Assembly: GCA_002085355.1 (NCBI GenBank)
Contig: NATN01000155.1
Span: 1-6,772, forward strand
Reading direction: 5' to 3'
DNA from: Candidatus Zhuqueibacterota bacterium 4484_87
Lineage (GTDB): Bacteria > Zhuqueibacterota > Zhuqueibacteria > Thermofontimicrobiales > Thermofontimicrobiaceae
DNA: 6,772 bases
Position numbers and translations under genes: made by a program. Every line of letters starts with the position of its first letter. The stretch's first letter is position 1. The notes beneath the pieces are model-generated. The model made no database searches. It had not been told where the DNA came from and worked only from the letters and a program-made list of their open reading frames with translations. Below are positions 1 to 6,685 of the stretch, piece after piece.

Positions 1-1176
1 AATTGCCGGCTGGTTCATTTTCTTGAGCCGCTGGATTGGCGTGCCAAATAATGCTCCCGATTTCTCAAGATAACGGTAGGCTTCTTCACTTAAAAGATCA
101 AAGGAAAAATCATCCAGAACTCCCCCGCTGCCCGGATTTTTTTGAAAATCAAGAAACACCCGCCGCCCTTTTATCACAGTCTCCTGATAAACCAGAATGT
201 CAATCAGGGAAGAACCATAATGATAAACCTTTCTCGGATCAAAGGGCCACTGATACCCTTTCAAAAAAATCGCCGTCGCCAGTTTTCCCATATCCGGAAA
301 ATAATGATTTAAAAATTCCTGCTCATCATTTCCGTTCTGATCCGTTGAAACATACCTCGGAATAACCTGCTGGTAAGTACCGGACAAATTCCACCTGAAT
401 TTTATGGAGGAGATTCCGAATTGAAATTCAGTCAAATTATTCCCCACGGCTCCGATTTCAAAAGCAAGACCGGTGGAACCGACCTGGCTCTCCGGATAAA
501 CAGCGGTTTTAAAGATTCCGGCAGGCCCTCCGGTACCAAAAACGACATTAACGGCATTGAACACGACAAATCCCAGATGTTCGCTGTGGAGATTATTTTT
601 ATCCAATGCAACTGCGCCAATAACCCGCTTTTCCCCACCACGCTCATCCGTAAGTAAGGCAATAACTTCGTGCTGATCGAAAACAGGAATTTCTTTTGCC
701 TTTACCTCTCTGGCAAGGGATGCAAACATCAAATGCGAAGTTAACGGACCGGCAGAAGTTGCCCGCTGGCGGGGATCGTGGTCGGTTTTATAACCCACAT
801 ACGCGCCAAATCGATCATGGGGAAACGGCACTCCCAGATGAACCAGATGAAAAAACGCCTGCAAAGAATTCTGGGCTTCGCAAAGCGCAATATCTCCGTG
901 CATACACCCGCCGTTAAATAGATCCTTTGCCATTTCGCGTGGTGAATCTGCGATATCCCCGGCGAGGGACAATTTATAATAGGTTTGTTTATCAGAACCG
1001 GCATTGTTCGACGTGCCTCCGCCCCATTGATCGGTAACAATTGCAATATCCTTCTGCCCGTTTTGAAACAAATTTACTGCAGCATTCAGAGACGCTGCTC
1101 CGCTTCCGATGACCAGCGTATTTAATGAAACCAGCGGAAATAAAACCCCGTTGATGTTAATTTCTGTCCTTTCCAT
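1..1176 (-). CDS. FAD-dependent oxidoreductase, FRD/SDH flavoprotein-like, partial (C-terminus beyond window)
   Basis: The frame is open from an ATG at 1176 to the window edge, giving 392 residues with no stop. The start has an AGGAAA Shine-Dalgarno six bases upstream (1183-1188) and lies 17 bases after the stop of the preceding gene. Residues 21-29 (LVIGSGAAS) form the dinucleotide-binding Gly-rich loop of a Rossmann fold, followed by GGGTSNNAG near 52-60. A second nucleotide-contact motif, GTGG, sits at 214-217. VGSTG (232-236) and LTEFQF (248-253) match the region that in fumarate reductase, succinate dehydrogenase and aspartate oxidase flavoproteins precedes the catalytic HPT motif. Here GISS (254-257) stands in that place, so succinate/fumarate chemistry is unlikely. 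The usual FAD-linking histidine is also not apparent, so FAD is probably non-covalent. No signal peptide is visible, suggesting a cytoplasmic protein. It is last in the visible operon. The substrate is unknown; it may oxidise a pathway intermediate or pass electrons on. Confidence 0.5.
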   Translation of the reverse strand, partial: MERTEININGVLFPLVSLNTLVIGSGAASLNAAVNLFQNGQKDIAIVTDQWGGGTSNNAGSDKQTYYKLSLAGDIADSPREMAKDLFNGGCMHGDIALCEAQNSLQAFFHLVHLGVPFPHDRFGAYVGYKTDHDPRQRATSAGPLTSHLMFASLAREVKAKEIPVFDQHEVIALLTDERGGEKRVIGAVALDKNNLHSEHLGFVVFNAVNVVFGTGGPAGIFKTAVYPESQVGSTGLAFEIGAVGNNLTEFQFGISSIKFRWNLSGTYQQVIPRYVSTDQNGNDEQEFLNHYFPDMGKLATAIFLKGYQWPFDPRKVYHYGSSLIDILVYQETVIKGRRVFLDFQKNPGSGGVLDDFSFDLLSEEAYRYLEKSGALFGTPIQRLKKMNQPAI

Positions 1177-1193
1177 TGTTACTTTCCTGAATT

Positions 1194-2243
1194 TTAAAAA
1201 ATCTCTATTTCCAGATGGTAACGTCGCTTTTCCCCGGGTTCAATCATCTGTAAAGTTCCCCTTTCCCGCTCGGCAGCTCTCCCGGCTACGTAACAATTGG
1301 CAGGTTCGATTCCCAGAACATACACCCCGGCAGCCGGCATTTTCCACTGAATCAATCGATCCAGCAAAGAAGTATCCCATTTAATTCGAACGGTTACCGG
1401 CGCAAACCCACTGCCGCCATGGATCGGAAAACGCGGACTTGTTATCTCCACGCAAGCCATTTCAGAACCGCCACACTTTTTTTCCAAGTCGGTGTGATAA
1501 TAGACTCGCTCCTGATAGCCGACTTCAGGATCCTGCCATAAATCAAATCCTTCAATCGGAAGGTCATCTTCTCTGGGAATGACTTTTTTTGACGGAAAAA
1601 CAATTTTTGTATCTTTATCCATTAACGGAAAACCGAAATTAAAATGGTATAAAATCATGTGCGGCATAGTCGAAAACCCCAGATTTTCGACAGTATCCTG
1701 AATAATAATCCGATTTTCACCGGCTTTGCTTTTAACCTCTCTGATCAGGCGAATGTTTTCTGAAAAGACTTTTGTCTCCTGTATCACACCTGAAACCCGA
1801 ACGAAATAATCATCATTTTCCCAATAACCTTCTGTCGCAATCCGGCGCGCCGGCAAATGGTGTGCTCTGCCATGGAGTCCCAACGATTCCCCCTGATCTG
1901 TACATGGCGAACCAACCTGAGTTAAGCCGCACGTCATCAGTAAGCCACCGGTCGCTGTCCTCAACCATTCCAATCCTTTATCATCATAATAAGCAGGATG
2001 GATATTACCGTTTACAGAGTGCCAGCTAATGGGGGTTCCACAAAATTCAGTAAGTTCAATATCCAGCGCCCGGGAAAGATTAACATGATAAGTCAGCCCG
2101 TTTCCTGTTCTGATTTGTGCCATTTGAACGCCTGCTTCGGGACCTTCAGACAATTGATACCGTTTTATGCCAATGGTGTTCTCAACACTGCCGAATCGAG
2201 CCTCAAGCTCCCGACGAGTCCAATTTTTACCGTACAACTTCAT
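1194..2243 (-). CDS. DUF4432-type aldose 1-epimerase family protein (galactose mutarotase-like)
   Basis: This is a 349-residue cytoplasmic protein with no signal peptide or membrane segment. An in-frame ATG lies further upstream at 2324, but the ATG at 2243 is preferred: it has a strong GGAGG seven bases upstream, and the longer form would run into the preceding gene. The sequence has the look of the DUF4432 branch of the mutarotase superfamily, with GLHGRAHHLPA at 122-132, LYHFNFGFPL at 198-207 and GIEPANC at 311-317. His124, His128/129, His200 and Glu313 are the candidate catalytic and sugar-contact residues by analogy with aldose 1-epimerases, which use a His/Glu pair to interconvert anomers. 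The family is assigned from memory of its motifs, and no experimental substrate can be inferred. It lies 23 bases after the membrane-protein gene and 17 bases before the flavoprotein gene, so co-transcription is likely. Its presence suggests that the operon handles a sugar or sugar-derived compound. Confidence 0.5.
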   Translation of the reverse strand: MKLYGKNWTRRELEARFGSVENTIGIKRYQLSEGPEAGVQMAQIRTGNGLTYHVNLSRALDIELTEFCGTPISWHSVNGNIHPAYYDDKGLEWLRTATGGLLMTCGLTQVGSPCTDQGESLGLHGRAHHLPARRIATEGYWENDDYFVRVSGVIQETKVFSENIRLIREVKSKAGENRIIIQDTVENLGFSTMPHMILYHFNFGFPLMDKDTKIVFPSKKVIPREDDLPIEGFDLWQDPEVGYQERVYYHTDLEKKCGGSEMACVEITSPRFPIHGGSGFAPVTVRIKWDTSLLDRLIQWKMPAAGVYVLGIEPANCYVAGRAAERERGTLQMIEPGEKRRYHLEIEIF

Positions 2244-2250
2244 AAAAATT

Positions 2251-2255
2251 CCTCC
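2251..2255 (-). promoter_or_regulatory. Ribosome binding site deciding the start of the DUF4432 gene
   Basis: GGAGG on the minus strand, seven bases before the ATG at 2241-2243. It selects that start over the in-frame ATG at 2324, which would add 27 residues unlike the rest of the protein and overlap the upstream coding sequence. Confidence 0.5.
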
Positions 2256-2266
2256 ATAAGTGAGTA

Positions 2267-2611
2267 TCAAACTGCAAGGGCAATTAGTGAAGCCGCTACT
2301 GCCATTGAAAACGTTCCCATCCATCTGATCTTTGGGCTTAGCAATACTTTATTTGCAAGATTAGCATCAAGTTTATCCGCAATTTTTTGACTCAAATAAA
2401 ACACAAAAAAACCACCGATCGTTGCGATGCTTCCTTCAACCAGAATATAGTGAAATATGCGCTGAACTCCTCCGCTTACCCACCAGGGATTGTGTAAAAT
2501 ATAGGTAGCCAGCGGAGCAAAAATGACATAAGTTAAAATCACAGCAATAGAACCGATAACACCTGAAATGATTTTTTTATCACTTAATTTTTGGTAGAGC
2601 ACATCCCACAC
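2267..2611 (-). CDS. Small multi-pass membrane protein of unknown function (5' end probably frameshifted)
   Basis: I do not recognise the family. Read as it stands from GTG at 2611, the frame gives 114 residues. Three hydrophobic stretches are visible: about residues 14-39 (ISGVIGSIAVILTYVIFAPL and following), 53-75 (containing GSIATIGGFFVFYLSQ), and 97-114 at the extreme C-terminus (ending SLIALAV). Charged loops with Lys/Asp-rich segments separate them. The GTG start has no Shine-Dalgarno, and the frame stays open and hydrophobic upstream of it to a stop at 2669-2671. A well-placed ATG with a good ribosome site exists at 2672 in another frame (see the adjoining entry). If one base is removed from the run of six T, the product becomes about 134 residues with an extra N-terminal hydrophobic segment. 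The gene lies 16 bases (from ATG 2672) after the AOR stop and before the mutarotase-like gene, so it belongs to the same operon. It could be a small transporter component or a membrane anchor; neither is shown. Confidence 0.5.
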   Translation of the reverse strand: MWDVLYQKLSDKKIISGVIGSIAVILTYVIFAPLATYILHNPWWVSGGVQRIFHYILVEGSIATIGGFFVFYLSQKIADKLDANLANKVLLSPKIRWMGTFSMAVAASLIALAV

Positions 2612-2672
2612 CAGTTCAAAAGTCGCTGCGATCAGCCAAATTGCAAAAAATTGACATTTGGCGTGACTTCAT
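2612..2672 (-). other. Probable out-of-frame 5' end of the membrane-protein gene, frame break at T6 run
   Basis: An ATG at 2670-2672 follows GAGGT (2679-2683) at seven-base spacing, so a gene start is expected here. Its frame encodes MKSRQMSIF and then meets a stop 18 codons later. Deleting one T from the minus-strand T6 run (plus-strand A6, 2645-2650) joins it to a frame reading AIWLIAATFELVWDVLY, continuous with the membrane protein downstream. The break is therefore a one-base insertion in a homopolymer: a sequencing or assembly error, a phase-variable tract, a real mutation, or less likely a site of +1 translational frameshifting. Confidence 0.5.
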
Positions 2673-2678
2673 TTTGTT

Positions 2679-2683
2679 ACCTC
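2679..2683 (-). promoter_or_regulatory. Ribosome binding site for the frameshifted membrane-protein gene
   Basis: GAGGT on the minus strand, seven bases before the ATG at 2670-2672 and just after the AOR stop at 2689-2691. It argues that the native start is this ATG and not the unsupported GTG at 2611. Confidence 0.5.
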
Positions 2684-2688
2684 ATTTT

Positions 2689-4491
2689 TTATGATAAAAT
2701 TTCAGTTAATCCTAATTTTTTCAATCTTTCCTCTGTCGGAATACCGTTTTCATCCCATCCCATTAATTGATAATATTCCGCTTTCATGGTATCCAACTCC
2801 AGCACCTGCCCCTTTGCCGGTCCCGAAGGAAGCGGTTCTTTAAGCGATCTTTTGGGAAGAATATCGTCTTTGCCGGTGAATCCTTCTCGAAGATTGAACA
2901 TTCTCGCAAGGGTAACAATACGTTCTCCGACATCTTCCAATTCTCTGGGATGAGCGTAATCAAAGCCGGTACAGGGCGCGATCATTTGATAGATTTCCTT
3001 TAAAGTCAGACCGAATTTCACAAAATAGCACATAATCAAAGTGTTGACCACTGTGGAATCCAACTGATTCGATTTAAACAGGGCTGCCTTTCCCTTAACT
3101 TCAAGCGGATCAGCTCCACCGAGAATCTCTGTTAAAGGTGATCCCCTGAGATGACAGGCGCCGCGCTCGGAAATGGCATAACTCAAACCAATTCCCTTGG
3201 CGGCACGGGGAAGATAGCCGGGCATTTCCAGCCCCTTGACATGCATAGCAAAATCTTCACTCCCGGGAAATTTCTTACTGATCTCTTTAACTCCCTGTTC
3301 AAGCAACTCACCTATTCCCTCGCCTTTGGCAATCTTTTCTGTTAATTGCACCATTGCATCGCCATCGCCCCATTTCGCCTCTATTCCGTCAAGATCGTCT
3401 TTTGTGATCATTCCCCGCTGATAAAGCTCCATGACAAAACCAACAATATTACCTACACTTATCGTATCCACTCCATAATTATCACATAAATAATTTGCAT
3501 GAAAAATCGCCTCACGATCAGCCACACCGCAGTTTGTTCCCAACGCGAAAATCGTCTCATAGTCAGGGCCATCGATCGTGGCATCATATTTTTCAGAATA
3601 AGCAATCTTGGAACATCCAATGGGACATCCGTAACAGGCAATATCCTGCTTCCAAAAATCTTTGCGCCAGATTTCTCCGGAAACCTCATCGCTTTTGTCA
3701 AATTGACCATATTGAAAATTTTTCGTGGGTAAAGCACCGGCAGCATTCACCAGTTTCAAAATGTTCGCAGTACCAATTTCCTTCAACCGCTTGACCTGAC
3801 TGCTCATTCGCAGCGCCCGATGAGCGATCCACACCGCCTCTTCAAACTCTCTTTTATCAGCAACTTCCACATCCCTGGTTCCTCGAATCACAATGGCTTT
3901 TAATTTTTTAGAACCCATAACCGCTCCGGACCCGCCGCGCCCGGCAGTACGTACTCCGCTAAAAATGCCTGACAGTTTGGACATTCGCTCCCCTGCCGGT
4001 CCAATGGTCACCGTCCGCATGTCTTTACCATACTTTTCACTCAAGTAGCGATTGCTCTCTATAACTGTTTTTTGCCAGACTTGTGAGCCATCCTCAAGTC
4101 GTACATCGTCATCATCAATGACCAGAATAACCGGCTTTTTTGAAGCACCTTTAATGAGAATCGCATCATATCCCGCGTACTTTATATTCTGCCCAAAAAA
4201 TCCACCGCAGTAGGCATCAAGATAAGTTCCGGTAGCCGGGCTTTTGGTCATCACACAAAACCGACCAGCAGTTGGCGCATTGGTTCCGGTCAGAGGACCG
4301 ACGGCAAGAATAAAAACATTATCAGGAGAAAGGGGATCGACTTCGGGTTTTAATTCCCGGTAAAGAAGCCAGGTACCAATCCCCTTCCCTCCGAGGAATG
4401 CCCGTTTGATCTTGTCATTCAGAATCTCGGTCTCGATTTTACCCTGAGTCAAATCAACGACAAGGATTTTATTCATATATCCATTCGGCAT
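2689..4491 (-). CDS. aor: Tungsten-dependent aldehyde:ferredoxin oxidoreductase (AOR)
   Basis: At 600 residues this is full length for the family (Pyrococcus furiosus AOR has about 605). Enzymes of this family oxidise aldehydes to carboxylic acids in the cytoplasm, with a tungsten-bispterin centre and one [4Fe-4S] cluster passing electrons to ferredoxin. The N-terminal pterin-binding domain spans roughly 1-205, with GPLTGT at 65-70, GPAGE at 164-168 and RTAGRGGSGA at 181-190. The C-terminal AFOR domains follow. Cys286, Cys289 and Cys293 (CYGCPIGC) plus Cys488 match the four cluster ligands. Glu312 (in DGPDYET) and His447 (in GACHLRG) correspond to the active-site Glu313 and His448 of the Pyrococcus enzyme, so it should be active. 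The ATG at 4491 has AAGGAG five bases upstream. The gene lies 56 bases after the aldolase-ferredoxin fusion, whose tail resembles an AOR small subunit and is the likely electron acceptor. Aldehyde specificity is not readable; the aldolase product is the natural guess. Confidence 0.5.
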   Translation of the reverse strand: MPNGYMNKILVVDLTQGKIETEILNDKIKRAFLGGKGIGTWLLYRELKPEVDPLSPDNVFILAVGPLTGTNAPTAGRFCVMTKSPATGTYLDAYCGGFFGQNIKYAGYDAILIKGASKKPVILVIDDDDVRLEDGSQVWQKTVIESNRYLSEKYGKDMRTVTIGPAGERMSKLSGIFSGVRTAGRGGSGAVMGSKKLKAIVIRGTRDVEVADKREFEEAVWIAHRALRMSSQVKRLKEIGTANILKLVNAAGALPTKNFQYGQFDKSDEVSGEIWRKDFWKQDIACYGCPIGCSKIAYSEKYDATIDGPDYETIFALGTNCGVADREAIFHANYLCDNYGVDTISVGNIVGFVMELYQRGMITKDDLDGIEAKWGDGDAMVQLTEKIAKGEGIGELLEQGVKEISKKFPGSEDFAMHVKGLEMPGYLPRAAKGIGLSYAISERGACHLRGSPLTEILGGADPLEVKGKAALFKSNQLDSTVVNTLIMCYFVKFGLTLKEIYQMIAPCTGFDYAHPRELEDVGERIVTLARMFNLREGFTGKDDILPKRSLKEPLPSGPAKGQVLELDTMKAEYYQLMGWDENGIPTEERLKKLGLTEILS

Positions 4492-4547
4492 GTTTTCTCC
4501 TTCCTCATTTCAGTGGTATTGCTTAGCTGTAAAGGCAAGATCATTAT

Positions 4548-5822
4548 TTAATTGACTTCTATAATTCTTCTCATTTCAGAAGTTACCAGCGCACCCTCCT
4601 TGCACCATTTCACGCATTGTGGATCGCCGGCGCACAAATCGCAAAACACCGGCTTTCCATTATCATCAAGAAAGATCACATCATAAGGACAGGCAGTTAC
4701 GCATTCTCCACAGCCGGTGCATTTATCGGCATCCAAAACCAGGTATCCCTTTTCTCCGATAACCAGCGCACCGGTAGGACAGGCTTTGACGCACTTTCCG
4801 CAAAGCGTACAAATGACCGGTTTAAATCCTTTAATCTCATCTCCGATTTTAGGGAATTCTATCCGAAGTCGCGCCCGGTAAGTGCCATATCCGATTTCGT
4901 GAAATCTCTCACATACGATTTCACAAAGGCGGCATCCGATGCATTTTTCCGGAATGGATTTTAACCGGAAATTTCCCTCCCGCTTTTCGCCAAGAATTTC
5001 ATCAATTGATTTTCCTTCATGGACAAGCGCGCAAATATCAGCAACCATTTTCCTGGGATCTTTTGCCTTGGTAACATTTCTCCCGAATACCGTGCCTGCC
5101 GCACCGGCTTGAAGCGCCTCGTCCACTAATTCCAGTGCATCCCGCGGCACATCAGATTTGGCGCCCCCCAATACCAGTACCGGGACCCCTGCTTGATCCA
5201 CTAATTTTTTAAAGGACTTCACATCTCCGGTGTAAGGGATCTTCAACGCATCTGCACCGATTTCAGCAGCGATCCTCCCTGGAGCAATGAGAATCTCGGC
5301 AATATTCACACCGGTTACCATTCCGCCGACTGCCATGGGTTCAATGATTAATGGCAACCCCACCTTTCGACATTCCTGTGCAAAAATCGCTGCTTGCTCA
5401 ATATTTATCTCTTCAAATTCATCACTGTAACCAATAAAATAATAAATTGTAATTGCTGACGCTCCCACTCTGAGCGCATCACTGGCAAAGGAAGTCGCCA
5501 TTTTGCGAAAATTTACCGCAGGCAATACGTTGCTGACATTTGAGCCGCCGAGCCGCGGCATATTCATCCAATCAGCTCGGATGAGCATCGCCGGAGAATT
5601 CTTCCCTCGCATCAGATGTCCCAGACGCAAAGCTGTTCCGTAACTGATCAGGATACCGTCAGCGCCTCCTTCCACGACAAGCTTTAAAATACGCTCTAAC
5701 TCGATGACATTCGGAGTCGGATCCGACATCCAGCCATGATCAGCCGCCACGCAAACTGCCCGATGGTCTGCGGGATTAAACAATCGATTCAATCGGGCAG
5801 CTTTTCCTGCCGATATTGCCAT
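4548..5822 (-). CDS. Class I aldolase (DeoC/LacD, DhnA-type) fused to a four-cluster ferredoxin module
   Basis: This 424-residue protein has two parts in one uninterrupted frame. Residues 1-275 form a TIM-barrel class I aldolase of the DhnA/archaeal-type fructose-bisphosphate aldolase and LsrF group: ADHG at 27-30, the Schiff-base Lys194 in ADALKIPYTG, a phosphate-site GG at 219-220 and GRN at 247-249. After a short linker, residues 290-413 are an iron-sulfur module with 16 cysteines: 294/297/300/304, 338/341/344/348, 368/371/374/378 and 394/397/403/407. This pattern resembles the four-cluster small subunits that partner AOR enzymes (AorA of Aromatoleum, or the polyferredoxin partner of WOR5). 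The reaction is inferred: carbon-carbon cleavage giving an aldehyde, with the tail taking electrons from the AOR encoded 56 bases downstream. The ATG at 5822 has AGGAG six bases upstream, and this lies next to the stop of the preceding paralogue, 11 bases away. Both halves keep their key residues. The substrate is unknown; cleavage of a phosphorylated ketose or a related 3-oxo compound is possible. Confidence 0.5.
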   Translation of the reverse strand: MAISAGKAARLNRLFNPADHRAVCVAADHGWMSDPTPNVIELERILKLVVEGGADGILISYGTALRLGHLMRGKNSPAMLIRADWMNMPRLGGSNVSNVLPAVNFRKMATSFASDALRVGASAITIYYFIGYSDEFEEINIEQAAIFAQECRKVGLPLIIEPMAVGGMVTGVNIAEILIAPGRIAAEIGADALKIPYTGDVKSFKKLVDQAGVPVLVLGGAKSDVPRDALELVDEALQAGAAGTVFGRNVTKAKDPRKMVADICALVHEGKSIDEILGEKREGNFRLKSIPEKCIGCRLCEIVCERFHEIGYGTYRARLRIEFPKIGDEIKGFKPVICTLCGKCVKACPTGALVIGEKGYLVLDADKCTGCGECVTACPYDVIFLDDNGKPVFCDLCAGDPQCVKWCKEGALVTSEMRRIIEVN

Positions 5823-5833
5823 GGTTCTCTCCT

Positions 5834-6610
5834 CTATTCATGAATTTTTGTGTGCAATGCTTCTAACTTTTCCGAAAAGCATTCCTTGCGGAAAATAGAT
5901 TCTGACAAAACAATTCCAGCCATCCCGGCGGAGAAAATCTTTTCCGCATCTTTCTCAACCGGAAAATCCTCTAAGTGTATCAAGACAGGTACTTTCATCC
6001 ATTCTGCAATAAATTGATATGTAATAGGCTGGCATTTCGGAATGATAAGTGCATCGGCGCCCAACTCCAGCATAAAAGAAGCGCCCAATTTTATACTGTC
6101 CTCAAAATTATTTTCAGCAACACGTTCTCCAATAGGACGAATATCAACGATGAGGGGCAAAAATAATCGTTGGCATTCTCGAGCTAATAGGGAAAGTTCT
6201 CGGATATTTTTCGATTCAAAATCATCGTCAAAGCCGAGTAATAGACTTGCCAGCACCGCAGAAGCGCCTAAATTCAGCGCATCTTCACCGCTGGAAATCA
6301 TCAATCGCTTAACATTGGAAACCGGCAGTGCAAAATCCTCTGTCCGATAAGCATTCGTCCAGTCCACACGGATGATTGGTGCTGCCCGTCTTTTTCCTCC
6401 CAACAGTTCTGCCTGGTGTTCTGCCTGACCAGGATTGACAATGATCCCATCACAATGTTCATTCACCTGTTTCAATACATCATGGAGATTTTCAATGCCT
6501 GCCGTTGCACCTAGTGTCGAAGCGATCGTTGTGTCCAGCAGCAAACTACGCCCATCCTTTGCATCGATAATATCACTGATGCGGATGGTTTTGCCAATGT
6601 CAATATTCAC
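5834..6610 (-). CDS. Catalytically degenerate DeoC/LacD-type aldolase paralogue
   Basis: This is a 258-residue TIM-barrel protein clearly related to the aldolase half of the next gene. Shared landmarks include RVDWTNA against RADWMNM, SNV, GFDDDFE against GYSDEFE, and GADAL before the catalytic strand. The Schiff-base lysine position is Ile189 (ALIIPK against ALKIPY), although Lys192 lies three residues on. The early Asp-His-Gly is replaced by LLDTT, and the phosphate-site GG and GRN motifs are replaced by LEDF and SES. Normal class I aldolase chemistry is therefore unlikely. It may be a structural or regulatory partner of the active aldolase, since these proteins form large oligomers, or it may have a different activity. 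I take GTG at 6610 as the start because GGAGG lies five bases before it; a TTG at 6622 would overlap that site. It is the first gene of the visible operon, 11 bases before the fusion gene. No ferredoxin tail is present. Confidence 0.5.
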   Translation of the reverse strand: MNIDIGKTIRISDIIDAKDGRSLLLDTTIASTLGATAGIENLHDVLKQVNEHCDGIIVNPGQAEHQAELLGGKRRAAPIIRVDWTNAYRTEDFALPVSNVKRLMISSGEDALNLGASAVLASLLLGFDDDFESKNIRELSLLARECQRLFLPLIVDIRPIGERVAENNFEDSIKLGASFMLELGADALIIPKCQPITYQFIAEWMKVPVLIHLEDFPVEKDAEKIFSAGMAGIVLSESIFRKECFSEKLEALHTKIHE

Positions 6611-6615
6611 ACTAA

Positions 6616-6620
6616 CCTCC
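6616..6620 (-). promoter_or_regulatory. Ribosome binding site deciding the start of the aldolase paralogue
   Basis: GGAGG on the minus strand, five bases before GTG at 6608-6610. A start at TTG 6622 would use the G of this site as its own third base and have no ribosome site, so the GTG is preferred. Confidence 0.5.
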
Positions 6621-6652
6621 AATTTGATTATTTCTTGATTTTTGAACGAACC

Positions 6653-6680
6653 AAAAAGAAAAGAGCTGCTTCAGCAGCTT
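6653..6680 (-). terminator. Hairpin followed by T-rich run, probable intrinsic terminator or leader attenuator
   Basis: The arms AGCTGCT (6664-6670) and AGCAGCT (6673-6679) are perfect complements, giving a six- or seven-pair stem with a very short loop. Read on the minus strand, the stem is followed by TTTTCTTTTT (6653-6662), the layout of a rho-independent terminator. It has no T-run on the plus strand. It may end transcription of a gene to the right of the window. Because a TATAAT box lies just upstream, it could also sit at the very 5' end of the operon mRNA as a leader stem-loop. The stem is short, so strength is uncertain. Confidence 0.5.
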
Positions 6681-6685
6681 ACAAA

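Noticed and set aside
36..365. Plus-strand open frame of 109 codons
   Set aside because: It lies opposite the flavoprotein coding frame, has a low-complexity, Pro/Ser/His-rich composition and no ribosome site; it is a shadow of the minus-strand gene.
741..1046. Minus-strand open frame of 101 codons
   Set aside because: It is out of frame with the flavoprotein gene that covers the same bases and has recognisable FAD-binding motifs; the alternative frame shows none.
2244..2324. N-terminal extension of the DUF4432 protein from ATG at 2324
   Set aside because: The 27 extra residues overlap the end of the membrane-protein gene, while ATG 2243 has an ideal GGAGG.
3459..3794. Overlapping open frames on both strands inside the AOR gene
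   Set aside because: They are antisense or out-of-frame shadows of the AOR segment holding the cluster cysteines and Glu312, with no start signals.
2689..4491. Assignment of the AOR-family enzyme as a glyceraldehyde-3-phosphate:ferredoxin oxidoreductase (GAPOR)
   Set aside because: The neighbouring aldolase makes this tempting, but the conserved Glu312/His447 pair and the 286/289/293/488 cysteine layout align with AOR proper, and no GAPOR-specific feature is visible.
6611..6622. TTG start at 6622 for the aldolase paralogue
   Set aside because: It overlaps the GGAGG that serves the GTG at 6610 and has no ribosome site of its own.
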